Shown here piece by piece: positions 45,601 through 55,000 of a stretch of DNA of 64,000 nucleotides. Position 1 is the first letter of the stretch; each line of letters starts with the position of its first letter. The position numbers and the translations under genes are program-made. Location of the stretch: assembly GCA_964464175.1 (NCBI GenBank), contig CAYXFD010000013.1, forward strand, positions 13,434 to 77,433, read 5' to 3'. The notes below the pieces were generated by a model, which did not search any database, was not told the origin of the DNA, and worked only from the letters and a program-made list of their open reading frames with translations. This DNA is from CAYXFD01 sp964464175. Its GTDB lineage: Bacteria; Cloacimonadota; Cloacimonadia; Cloacimonadales; JAJBBL01.

Positions 45601-45989
45601 GTTTACTATATGAGTATATGGATGGAAAGACCAGCCACCGTCAGCAAAGGATAGAGCACTTTACCAAGAATGAAAAGATCAGGGTTTTTCTTCTGACTTT
45701 AAAAGTAGGGGGGCTCGGTTTAAATCTGACAGCTGCCGACACGGTAATTATAGTTGACCCTTGGTGGAATCCTATGAGTGAGAATCAATCGATTGACCGG
45801 GTTTACCGGATAGGACAGACAAAAAAAGTGCTTGTTTACAAAATCATTACTAAAGGAACGGTCGAAGAAAAGATTCTCAAACTCCAGGAACAAAAGAGGC
45901 ATGTTTTCAAGTCTGTCGTGGAGGGGAGTCAATCTCTGATCAAGAAAATGTCGATAGAGGATATTCGCAATCTCTTCGAATATGTTTGA
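42618..45989 (+). CDS. SNF2-family helicase with SWIM-like zinc finger
   Basis: 1123 residues, typical for bacterial SNF2 proteins. A SWIM-like zinc motif lies near residue 75 (HSCLNCSKEIGCNH, CxxC-x5-CxH). The middle ~500 residues are the divergent bacterial SNF2-associated region. The motor starts near 620: GGLLADDMGLGKTLQS (Walker A, ~678-695), LDEAQHIKNP (Walker B, ~784), LTGTPIENSLIDIWSIFDF, then the helicase C half with QTCNHPG, VFSQFAMMLKL, FLLTLKVGGLGLNLTAAD and ENQSIDRVYRIGQTK. All motifs look intact. Such proteins remodel nucleic acid-protein complexes; the target is unknown. It has its own promoter at 42559 and no operon partner. Confidence 0.93.
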   Translation: MARLFSKEYHELSNTWYFKTKIFPFEKGELRYQAVEDEEGNLLIRFFAAAEKKKYLPEDLIIVYDPRELKILDHSCLNCSKEIGCNHYLTVIDYAYNYISTEIQKVEDTEPIIDSALKVDSSLSVFSKKLLEYSAYWQLLIINGKIHIEGIYNRDNDKIRFYFSGYKDIDLRLIAINNLNRSFPVRTMELGKRNQIKSGQSESGEISLIPEQTAAFKDSELGLLSLLQKIKCSYSKKHKYYTIYKKDFVSTFPYLQDLSSKVLIKETGERLIFSEDDYSLSLQVQRENEENYRIKAASGSFISAFYSGNESFIFIENVVNRLQLPFSDRILKQILEEGYLFPEEDLIFFASIAAKQAGMSKCYIDFASDIDLPPHYTSSPTVILKVAKGHNKEEQGMIRLYGGLIYQSDTISPQVLSEAGSETDVPTRGKEIPLSSIFFSTELVCFKSAAKVKEWFYIPYDKRVEVLNFLNILPYPDEDLMAGKSEYLYSSEEKKERLKKVLYENIPDDWILELDDSLKKEFVYRIELKPEVTIKPTDKIDWFEYEVIYKYQDLTFSHEELRKFFAAKEKYLKLEDNRLVYFTGKNKFSQLDKYLSHTRKQLKNRDLISNYNLSYLYILSELNEDMKIRGDTYLSKMYKELLRRHPEDTTPIPRALVNIMRSYQKAGFYWLKMLQKYKLGGLLADDMGLGKTLQSLAILSDYYENSHPVRKISLVICPKTLLYNWSMEIEKFHPNLTYTIYEGNPKERLPLLENTESDVIIVSYSLIQMDINHFMQRSYAYVILDEAQHIKNPLTLRSKGVKKLQVDHRLALTGTPIENSLIDIWSIFDFLMPGYLLSLRSFRKEYTEDEETAEKKKKRLSGIISPFILRRRKSEVLLELPDKQEQYVYNKMTPLQEKTYIKILALAKERLFSEKEEEIKSDYINILTALIRLRQTCNHPGLVDKELVAKENISGKMELLRELVQDAVENGRKILVFSQFAMMLKLIAGELDKIGLLYEYMDGKTSHRQQRIEHFTKNEKIRVFLLTLKVGGLGLNLTAADTVIIVDPWWNPMSENQSIDRVYRIGQTKKVLVYKIITKGTVEEKILKLQEQKRHVFKSVVEGSQSLIKKMSIEDIRNLFEYV

Positions 45990-46155
45990 TAATTTCTACC
46001 AAGAGGAAGTTTCTGCTGCAATTATTGTTACAGCTTATTCTTTGAATACCGGGCAAATCATCCCGCTTAACAGAAGCTTACGAAGAAGGGAACTTTAATG
46101 ACAATCCGAGGGCAGCTCCGAGTTTAGTATCAAACGGTTAAGCAGATAATGCTTG

Positions 46156-47847
46156 TCAAAATCTCCAAATAAGACCGGCACGGAACTGCAGAGGTTCTTC
46201 GGGTATCTGATTACATATAGTGTCCGGATTGACGATCAACGGTTCTGATAGTTCAAACTTGCGATAAGGTTCTTGCAGAATGTTCTGGACACTAAGCTCT
46301 GCAGATAGGCTTTTTAGTATTCTTTTCCGCCCTGAAAATGAAAGAAGAGCGACATCAGGCATATCGTTACCGGTTAAGTTCTTTCTGCCAAAGATGTATT
46401 TCAGATCAGTGCGGAGAGTCAGCGAATCGGCAAACCAACCGAGGGTTGTTATGTTATTCCATTCCGGGAGGAAGGGGATCTCATCACGTTTAGCAGTCAA
46501 GTTTCCGGATGATCCGGTAGTTTCCTTATAGAGATAATAATCAAAGTTATTACGGAACTGCAAATGGTGATAAGAATAGCTAAAGGAGAAGGAAATCTGC
46601 TGCTCCAAAAGATCTATCATGTTCTGGGTGAAGAAGTATTGTGTATTTGAGTCATTATAGAAGAGATAATCTTTATGCCATCTGATGTTATAGGAGAGAG
46701 ATAAGGGAATAAAGCGGTCGTTTTCGAAAACAACAGAACCATTCAGGGGTGTTTTAACAAGCCGTTTATTCACAGCAAGAAACTGATCGGGGTTTTCTGT
46801 TAAGAGGTTAAAGCGTGTTCTGGTATCAATTTGGGGATCGTTACTGATAATAAAGCGAATGAATCGGGACATTTCGAGTTTGCTGTGAAAACCAAGAGCT
46901 GGAAGAGCATAATAGCTGTCGGCGACAACATGAAGAGCCAGGTGATCAAGAAAAGAGAGATTATCTTTCCTTATAGCGGCGTTGAAGCCGAGAGTATTAT
47001 TCTTTAGCAGCACGAATTCCAGGGGGAATGCAACTTCAAAATCATCGATAGGGAGAGTAATCCGGGTCTGAAGATCAACATCATCTGCCTTCTCTTTAAC
47101 ATTGGAGAGAGGTAAACTACTTTGCTCATAAGTAGTATATGCTGCTTTAAGAAAGAAATCTCTGTAGGGGAGAAACAGGCGGGCAGAATCTTTTTGGGTC
47201 AGCGAAAAAGACAAACCTGTAATCTCAAGGTCGTATAGTTCTGAGGGGTCACCGATAAGCATGCCATGCTCTTTCTCGGTTTCAGTATAATTAGAATAGA
47301 AGAATTCTAAGGCCAGGAAGCTTCTCTGATACTCCGGAACCCAACAAATCCGGAAAGACCGGGATAAGCGGTCTTCAATGATCTCATCGTATTTTAATTC
47401 TGTGAAGAATGCTAACCATTTATTCCGGAGAGAATGAAGACGGCCACGAAGATTAAGAAAGAGTTCGTTACCTCCGTGGAGTGATAGATAGCCGTTATCA
47501 TCTTTGCTGCTTTTATGATGAACCTTTACCTGTTCAGGCGTCAGAAAGGGTTTATACCGGAACGCCTCGAGTGTTGATAGATTCCAATAAGGCCGCAGTC
47601 TCTCTTCTAAGGAGATTGTGTCAATGAGCTTGTCTGTTTCACCAAAGATAATAACATCAGGAAGTTCGATCTGCTCTTCGACAGTTTGTGCTCTTAAACA
47701 GGGGTTTATCAATACTGACAGGATGATCAGGAAGATATAGATTAATGAAATCCTGGCAATTGAATTGTTTGGAAACAAACCGATATCATAAGCTGTAACT
47801 ACTGCTGAAGTTAGGGAGCTCGAGGAATTAGCGTTGTAGTTTCTCAT
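46156..47847 (-). CDS. outer-membrane barrel protein, coupled to the TPR protein
   Basis: 563 residues. The ATG at 47847 has GGAGG 8 nt upstream, inside the end of the TPR gene. The N-terminus is unusual: about 30 polar residues come before a hydrophobic export segment (ISLIYIFLIILSVLINPCL), ending near LRAQT. The short stretch IELPDVIIFGETD resembles a TonB box or the first plug strand of TonB-dependent receptors, but no full plug domain follows; the rest is strand after strand. The last residue is Phe (RAGLIWRF). The gene starts 3 nt after the TPR stop, so the two proteins are probably made together. Confidence 0.7.
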   Translation of the reverse strand: MRNYNANSSSSLTSAVVTAYDIGLFPNNSIARISLIYIFLIILSVLINPCLRAQTVEEQIELPDVIIFGETDKLIDTISLEERLRPYWNLSTLEAFRYKPFLTPEQVKVHHKSSKDDNGYLSLHGGNELFLNLRGRLHSLRNKWLAFFTELKYDEIIEDRLSRSFRICWVPEYQRSFLALEFFYSNYTETEKEHGMLIGDPSELYDLEITGLSFSLTQKDSARLFLPYRDFFLKAAYTTYEQSSLPLSNVKEKADDVDLQTRITLPIDDFEVAFPLEFVLLKNNTLGFNAAIRKDNLSFLDHLALHVVADSYYALPALGFHSKLEMSRFIRFIISNDPQIDTRTRFNLLTENPDQFLAVNKRLVKTPLNGSVVFENDRFIPLSLSYNIRWHKDYLFYNDSNTQYFFTQNMIDLLEQQISFSFSYSYHHLQFRNNFDYYLYKETTGSSGNLTAKRDEIPFLPEWNNITTLGWFADSLTLRTDLKYIFGRKNLTGNDMPDVALLSFSGRKRILKSLSAELSVQNILQEPYRKFELSEPLIVNPDTICNQIPEEPLQFRAGLIWRF

Positions 47848-47850
47848 CTT

Positions 47851-50721
47851 CTAACCCTCCAGCAGAGCATTGATTTCTTCTCGTTGAGCAGGTGAAAGAC
47901 TGTTCCTGATAGCATCATACAGCTTTCGGGCATTTTCTTTATCGTTTGTTTCGATATAAGCCTGAATAGCAAGTAGCTCGGCCTCGAGCCTGACATCTTC
48001 TATCCTGGGATAGAGATATCTGACTCTTAACAGCTCCGGAATGGCAGCAGAGGGATTTCCGGTTTGGTAGAGATGAACACCTTTGTAGTATTGAGCTTTT
48101 GCTTTGATCGGTTCATAACTGCTTTGTAACAGAGTTTCTATAGTTCTCAGAGCACTGTCGTAATTTTCTTTCCGTAGATTCCATCTCACCAGTAACAACA
48201 TTGCCTGTTCTTTTTCGACATTGCGGGCAAACTGAAGATATCTCTCATAGTTTCTGAGAAAGTTCTGATCATTAAGGGTAACTGAGAGAGTAAGAAACTC
48301 AAGCCAGATCTGGCTGTCATTTGTCAGTTGAACAGCCTGCTGCATCTTAGCCAGAGCTGCTGCTCTGTCCTCCCTGGCCAGTTCGAGTTTTGCCCAGGCG
48401 TAGAGTACTGCCGGATCAGATTTTTCGCTGTGCAAACTACTGAAGATCCTTTCTGCATCATAGTATTGATTGAGCCGGGTATGAGAGATAGCCATCATTC
48501 TCCTGTATTCGAAGAGCTGAGGCTCGGAAGGGCTTAATTGCTGAATAAAACGAACGTTATTGATAACCTCGTTCCACTCTTCCTGAGAATAGTAATAACT
48601 TATCTTTCTGCCATAAAGCATAACAAGAAAATCATTCGGGCTTTCCGGAGTTATCGATTCATTCAGGAGCTGGATAAAATCAACATCATCGCTTTGCAAT
48701 GCTGACCATTCCAATCCGTTAAGACTGTTGACCAGGATCGAATGAGTCATATCAGGTATAATCAATTCCCGGTACTTGAGAGCAGCCATCACATAATCTT
48801 TCAGATTATAATAGGAATCAGCAATATGCAGTCTGATCTGGTTTAGATTTCTCTCTTCGGGATAGTCTTCCACATATCGTTCATAAAAACTGATAGCTGT
48901 GCGATAATCCTCATTAGTGAAAGCTGCTGTTGCAGCCATAAGAAGATACTGCTTGTCCGGAGTTCTTTCATAGAGACTGTTGTAGAGTTTAGTTGCCTCC
49001 CGGTACTCTTTTAACTGATATAGGGTTCTTGCCTGCCGTAGAATGGAGTCTTCCCATTGGCGGTCGTTAGTACTTCTTTTCGCTGCTTCGTCAAAATTCC
49101 TCAGAGCCTGGAGATAACTACGCTTAGCGAAATGAACATTCCCAGTAATGATGTGTTTCTCAAACAGAAATTCCGGTGTGTCCGGAACATTGCTCAGTTC
49201 GAGCAAAGCCTGGTCATAATCTCCCTGCAGGAAATTAATCTGGGCTAATCTCATCCTCAACAAGCCCTGATCTTCGAAAGCCGGAAGGGCAGCCTGATAC
49301 TTACTAATTGCAATGTCATATTGCTGATTCTCTGTGAAGATCTCACCCTGATAGAAATAAGCCATACTCAATCTGGAGGAACCAGGAAATTCGGTTATCA
49401 GCCGTTCAAACTGCACAAGAGCATTGGGATAATCAGCTCTTTCATAATGATAAAGACCGGTTTTGAAGAGAGCTTCGTCAATGAAACTTCCCTGAGGATA
49501 GTCTGTAAGATACTCTTTGTACCATTTCATTGCTTCTTGCCGTTGCTGTAGTTGAAAATATGATTCTGCAGTCAGAAAGCGGGCTTTTTCAGTAAACTCA
49601 TTTGATATCCCTTTATTCAAAGCATTGGCAAAACCGGCAAGAGCATCAGAGAATCTATCGGTGAGGAAATGATTCAAAGCCAATTGATAAAAAGCAGCTC
49701 CGGTAAAAGAGTGTTCGGGGTTTTCCCGGATAAACTGTTCGAGCATCTTATTGGCAGCATCTATATCGTTTCTTCCCTTCAATCCGGCAAGATAAAAATA
49801 GCTGTTTGATTTGATCTCGATATTAAGAGCATCCTTGCTCAACTTGGAAAAAAGAGGTTCAGCCCTGTCAAGATGACCGAGTTCCAGATAGCAGAGAGCT
49901 TTCAGATATTCGGCTCGTTCACGCTCATTTTCAATCAGTTGCAGAGTAGATAGAGCCTTTTCATAGTTGCCTGTTTCGTATTTAGCTTCACTGAGAATGA
50001 GTAGGTAGTCATCGTAGTATTGAGAAGAACTGGGGATGTAGTGATAAGCATAGCTGAGGATGGGTTGGAAATTATGTGACTTGAGAAGATAATTTAGATA
50101 AAGAACGATCATTCTGTAAAGGTTTTCCTCTTTTGTCTCCGCAGCGATGTAGTTATCAATAATCAGTTTAACTTCTTCAGCTCTTTCCAAAGCGAGCAGG
50201 GTCTCTGTTTTAGCAACCCGGATCAACCAATCCGCAGATAGCCGTTCGGCATTGTTCAAGTTATTGAGTGAAACGGGAAAGTTACCTCTTTGGAATTCGA
50301 TCCGACCCAGAAAGTAGAAAGCTTTCCAGGCATTCTTATGCTGTTTGAATTCTCTCAGATAACGGGTGAAGATTTCGTAAGCCCTATCCGGCCGGTTAGT
50401 AAAGAAGTAGCATTGAGCCAGGCCTAGATAGACTTCAGGTCTTATTACCGGATCAGTTTCCGAATTGAATAGTTGTTCAAAAAGAGGTAATGATTCTGAG
50501 TAGTTTTTCTCATTCAGATTGATATTGGCTAACAGGAATCTTACATTGTCCAGCATCTCGCTGTCCGGATATTGTTTGATAAAGCTTCTGAGTTCGGTTT
50601 TGGCTAAAGAATAGTTTTGATCAGAATATAATCCCAAAGCAAAGCGAAAATCATCAATCTCTCCCGAATAGATTAAGGTTGCTGCTAAAAGCAGGAAGAT
50701 GAAAGGTAGTTTTTTCTTCAT
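47851..50721 (-). CDS. exported tetratricopeptide-repeat protein
   Basis: 956 residues. A signal peptide (ends LIYSGE) is followed by repeated ~34-residue helix pairs through almost the whole length, for example QFERLITEFPGSSRLSMAYF, FYERYVEDYPEERNLNQIRL and WYKEYLTDYPQGSFIDEALF, with the YPxS/YPEE turns typical of BamD/YbgF/PorE-like periplasmic TPR proteins. No enzymatic domain is visible. AGAGG precedes the ATG. The barrel gene follows after 3 nt. A scaffold role linking the barrel with periplasmic partners is plausible. Confidence 0.85.
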   Translation of the reverse strand: MKKKLPFIFLLLAATLIYSGEIDDFRFALGLYSDQNYSLAKTELRSFIKQYPDSEMLDNVRFLLANINLNEKNYSESLPLFEQLFNSETDPVIRPEVYLGLAQCYFFTNRPDRAYEIFTRYLREFKQHKNAWKAFYFLGRIEFQRGNFPVSLNNLNNAERLSADWLIRVAKTETLLALERAEEVKLIIDNYIAAETKEENLYRMIVLYLNYLLKSHNFQPILSYAYHYIPSSSQYYDDYLLILSEAKYETGNYEKALSTLQLIENERERAEYLKALCYLELGHLDRAEPLFSKLSKDALNIEIKSNSYFYLAGLKGRNDIDAANKMLEQFIRENPEHSFTGAAFYQLALNHFLTDRFSDALAGFANALNKGISNEFTEKARFLTAESYFQLQQRQEAMKWYKEYLTDYPQGSFIDEALFKTGLYHYERADYPNALVQFERLITEFPGSSRLSMAYFYQGEIFTENQQYDIAISKYQAALPAFEDQGLLRMRLAQINFLQGDYDQALLELSNVPDTPEFLFEKHIITGNVHFAKRSYLQALRNFDEAAKRSTNDRQWEDSILRQARTLYQLKEYREATKLYNSLYERTPDKQYLLMAATAAFTNEDYRTAISFYERYVEDYPEERNLNQIRLHIADSYYNLKDYVMAALKYRELIIPDMTHSILVNSLNGLEWSALQSDDVDFIQLLNESITPESPNDFLVMLYGRKISYYYSQEEWNEVINNVRFIQQLSPSEPQLFEYRRMMAISHTRLNQYYDAERIFSSLHSEKSDPAVLYAWAKLELAREDRAAALAKMQQAVQLTNDSQIWLEFLTLSVTLNDQNFLRNYERYLQFARNVEKEQAMLLLVRWNLRKENYDSALRTIETLLQSSYEPIKAKAQYYKGVHLYQTGNPSAAIPELLRVRYLYPRIEDVRLEAELLAIQAYIETNDKENARKLYDAIRNSLSPAQREEINALLEG

Positions 50722-50850
50722 TAAATCCTCTTATCTTGTTTCCTAAAAAAAATTACTCGAAATTCTGACAGATCATTGCTGTTTTCGATATCAGACAATC
50801 AGTCCCGTCTGGTAGAGATAACCCTATAACTATTAGGTTTGTTACTCTTT

Positions 50851-51795
50851 TCATCCCGATATTTTTACTAATCCTCTTCGATTTATAAACCTGGTAACTT
50901 CTTCCTTCGTGATAGATTTATCGTAAAGTAAAACTTTTTCCCTTAACCGGAAATCCAGAAGCAGCTCATAAAATGGTCGATAATCAGTAATGATACCGTT
51001 TGCTTTAAGTGAATACTGCAAAATTTCCAGCAGGTCTAATCTCGAAACACTATTGCTTTTCTCAACTGCAGGCTGCCTCTGTGCTGAGTTCTTATCGGTT
51101 ATTGGTGGTAAACTCTCCCGGGGAGAGTCATTATCTGCTGCAGCAGAACGAATTACCGTTAGGCAGCTTTTTTTGGAGAAATTAGTCGTTCTGATAGTCA
51201 GGTAACTGCAAGGAGGATTAAGTTTTTTTACTATGGAAGATATCCTGAATCGACTCAGTACGGTATTAAAATCGAAGATAAACCTTAGTTCCAATTCAAT
51301 ATCATTTTTTATTCTGGAAGGATGAGCAGTGAGCGATGAAATATCGATATTTTCTTGCTTCCCCGTATGAGGCAGCTTCAATAAAGCAGCTATCTGTTGG
51401 CATAACTCCAAAGGAGAACTCGGAAAGGGAAGCAAACGGACGTTTACTCTCTTGCCGTATCCGGCCACGGCATCCGCTCCTTTCATTAATGCCATTTTTT
51501 GAGCTTTTTTGTCTTCGGACAACAAAAGCAAAAGATCAGTCTGTTTGTCAGCAGACATCTTATCAAAAGCTGAAACTCTTATCTTTGGTTCTGTAACGAT
51601 TTCCTTAAAAAGCCTGTACTGGAAATCAGGATAATAGAAACAGAGTGCTTGAAAGTCAGCTGACCAGGCATTGAGAAACTCGGTCAAACGGAAACTTTGA
51701 TGGAAATCAGAAGGAAATACAACAGCAATATCTCTCTTATCCGTAAAGATTTTGGAAAAGGATATACTTCCGGTTCGTTGTGCTAAAAGGTTCAT
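50851..51795 (-). CDS. hypothetical protein with possible GT9-like N-terminus
   Basis: 314 residues, not recognised. The first ~145 residues contain DIAVVFPSDFHQSFRLTEFL, DLLLLLSEDKKAQKMALMKG and FPSSPLELCQQIAALLKL, a spacing loosely like the first half of heptosyltransferase (GT9) proteins, where a strand is followed by an ADP-sugar-fold helix. The catalytic second half of that family is absent. The rest is basic and low in obvious structure, with a C-terminal helical part (SITKEEVTRFINRRGLV). No signal peptide. The ribosome binding site is weak. It lies alone between the TPR gene and the giant kinase on the same strand. Confidence 0.45.
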   Translation of the reverse strand: MNLLAQRTGSISFSKIFTDKRDIAVVFPSDFHQSFRLTEFLNAWSADFQALCFYYPDFQYRLFKEIVTEPKIRVSAFDKMSADKQTDLLLLLSEDKKAQKMALMKGADAVAGYGKRVNVRLLPFPSSPLELCQQIAALLKLPHTGKQENIDISSLTAHPSRIKNDIELELRFIFDFNTVLSRFRISSIVKKLNPPCSYLTIRTTNFSKKSCLTVIRSAAADNDSPRESLPPITDKNSAQRQPAVEKSNSVSRLDLLEILQYSLKANGIITDYRPFYELLLDFRLREKVLLYDKSITKEEVTRFINRRGLVKISG

Positions 51796-52063
51796 ATCTA
51801 TTCGAATCTCTCTTGGTTAGTTATGTTTTGCTTTCTTGTTTTCTTATTAGTTGAAAGCTTCATAGTTATGTATCAAGGGCAAGAATACTATTTGCAAGAC
51901 AAACCTGGCTGAAATGAGGAATGAAATTGCCGGTATGATAACAGCCGAAGCTGTTGGTTATTGACAGCCTGATTTTTGCCAAAAAGACTATCATTTGTTC
52001 TAATCCGGTTTTAGTCATATAGTACTTAAGCCCCAAGTTAAGGGTCTCATAATCCTTTTTTTC

Positions 52064-55000
52064 TTACTCCTTACCAGAGGCATCTATACTCCCATTCAGA
52101 GTCGAAAAGGGGATCATGATAAATACCGTTGTTCCTTCACCTTCAATACTCTTAATGCTTATTGCACCTGAATGCAGCTCAGCAATCTTTTTTGCTGTTG
52201 CCAGACCCAGACCTAACCCCCCTGACTTAAACTCGACGGTACCGGAGTGATGAGCCAGAAGGTCACCGATCTCATGGAAGGGAATAAAGATATTCTCCAG
52301 TTCCTTTTCAGGAATACCAATCCCGTAATCCTGAACATAGATAACCACAGTCTCTTTATTATCAATCTCTTCATTCTGGAAGGAAGATTTGCGAGCTCCT
52401 ACTTTGATGGTGCCGAAGTCTTTGGAATAGCGAATAGCATTGAGGATGATCTGATATATCATCAAATAGAAAGCTTCCCAGTTCCCTTCAATAAGCGGAA
52501 GATCATCCTTAACTTCCAGGGAGAAGATCATGTTTCTCTCTTTGGCCAGAATCTCTGCCTCTTTGACCATGATCTGCAGCAGGTCTTTGACGTTCATCTT
52601 ATTTTTATTAATAGTAGAGGGGAGACTGTATTTGGTGAAATTGAAGATATCATTGATCTTATCAGTTATCCTCTTCAAAAAATTATCAGCTTTAATAGTG
52701 ATACTCTCTTTTTCTTCCCGGCTGGGGAAGTCATTGTGCCGGAGCTGAGTAACATATTTTTGGAGAACCATGAGAGGAGTACTAAGTTCATGGGAGATTA
52801 ATCCCATGAACTCTGTTTTAGCCAGATCAAGAGACTGGAGCTCCAGATTCTTTTTCATCAGATTTTTGTATTGACGGGCATTTTTTAAGGCAATCGAAAA
52901 CTGCAGAAGCATGATACCGATTAAATCATTGTTGACAATCAATTCCCTTGGGGTTTCTCCAAAATTATCGATGTATAAAAGACTATGAACTTCATCATTA
53001 ATAATCAGGGGAGCACAGAAGATGGAATGAAGCTGATAGTCCTGAACACTGATCGAATTTTTAAAAGTATTATCTTCCATGGCATTCATCGTATAGACAT
53101 AGCGGCGGGTATTATAGACTTCGCTCAGTACGGTCTTACTGATATAGGCATGATCCTGAATAAGATTTTGACTGCTATCCATGGCTATCTGATAAATGAA
53201 ATTTCCATATAAGTCTTTCTTTATCATAAAAGCCCTGTTTCCTTTCACGAAATCGATGCTGAAAGAGATAATTTCCTGTTCGATCTTTTCGATCTCTTTC
53301 AAAGAATATATCTCATTAGAAGCAATCATTAACTGCTTCATCTGACTGATATCCTTGCTTATAGCAGATATGTCCCTGATCCTGATTAGTAATGAGGTCA
53401 AATGCAGGCGAAGTTCTCGGGCTGCTTTCAGTTCTGTTCTGGTAAATGCCAATTCCCCCTGATCTCCTATAACCAGACATCCGACAATGATGCTTTTAAA
53501 TCTGAGAGGGATATAAAGAAGGTGTTTTCCCAGTTGTTCTTGTTGAATAATTACGTTTGCCCGGATGCTCTCTTTCATCAATTTCTCATTCTCTGTCGAG
53601 TATACATCTTTTTCTTTGAAGTTATGAAGAAAAAAGGGTCTTTGCCCTTTATTGTAATCGTCTATCAGAACGAGTAAATAGCTATGAGGTGCAAATAATT
53701 TGTTAAGCATTCTGCCGATGAAAAACTTGAAACGTTCCACATCATCAAGTTTCAGCAACTCATACAATTGTTCCTGCCAGGGAAGAAAGGAGTAGAGATT
53801 TCTGCCGGCTATCGGAATCTGAGGCAGAGAGCCCGGACTCTCTTCTTCAATTCCGGTAATATCTTTATAGTGTCTCTGATACTTTTTGGGCAGTCCTTCA
53901 ATGGCAGATATAGCGGTCTGACGGTATAATTTCAAGTATTTTTTGGCCTGCCTTTTGATATTCAGTTCCCAGTAGATAAGTGTCAATAATTTGGTTACTC
54001 TCAGTTCCAAATGATAAAGCCTGTTCTCCCTGATCTCCTCGAGAATTCCAAAAAGTGAACGGAGAACGATTCTGAGATTAATATTCTCATCCTGTAAATC
54101 GATCTGAGCGTTCAAAATTTGTAGAACGAGCTTCCAATATGAATAGTTGTAGGTTTTGGTTAGTTTCAGTGCTTTATCAAAGAGTTCCCTTGCCTTAGTA
54201 ATATTTTTCAAAGCCAGATAACACTCTATCATCTTGGTATATAATATACTTTGGGCGTAGTAACTGCGATTTCTTTGGGCAAACTCCAGGGAATTAGCAA
54301 AGTGTTCCAGGGCGGCATTGTAGTCTTCGTTATGAAGGCAGAGTAAGCCTAAAGAGTGAAAATAGAATTCCTCTTCCTGACTGCTTAAATAATCGAGTTT
54401 AGTATTTTTTATCAGGATCTCGGAGACCAGATCAAAAAGACCGAGGTCTATGAGAAAATGGACGTAAGTCTTGATCAGTGGGTTAATCTCGGTAATGTCG
54501 TTTTTAAGCAGTTCAGGTTTGTTCTCTTTAATGAATTGATAGTAGTTGTTAAAACCCTCCACCTTGCTCTTAACAATTGCCAGGTTGTGAATAATCGCCC
54601 CTTTGAATGATTTGTCACGACAATCAGCAAGTAATAGCTTAGCTTTTAGAAGATATCGCTCTGCAGTTTGATAATTGCCGAGTTTAATATAGGCCTCCCC
54701 AAAGTTGAGATTTGTTAAGAGCTCGCATCTGGTATGCTCGATAGAACGGCATAATTTCAAAGCTTTCTCAAAGTTTTTTAACGCTTCATTGGTATTCCCC
54801 TGGCGGAGGGCAAGGTCCCCGATATTGTTGTAGATCATGCCAAGATAACGGACATAATTTATTCTTTCCCACATTTTTTTTGCTATGATGAAGTACTGCA
54901 ATGCTTCGTCATAAGCCTTCTCATTACTATAATAAAAGGCGAGATTATTATAAAAACTGCCAAGTTTAGCATAGTAAGCGGCGGATTCCATCGGTTGGAT

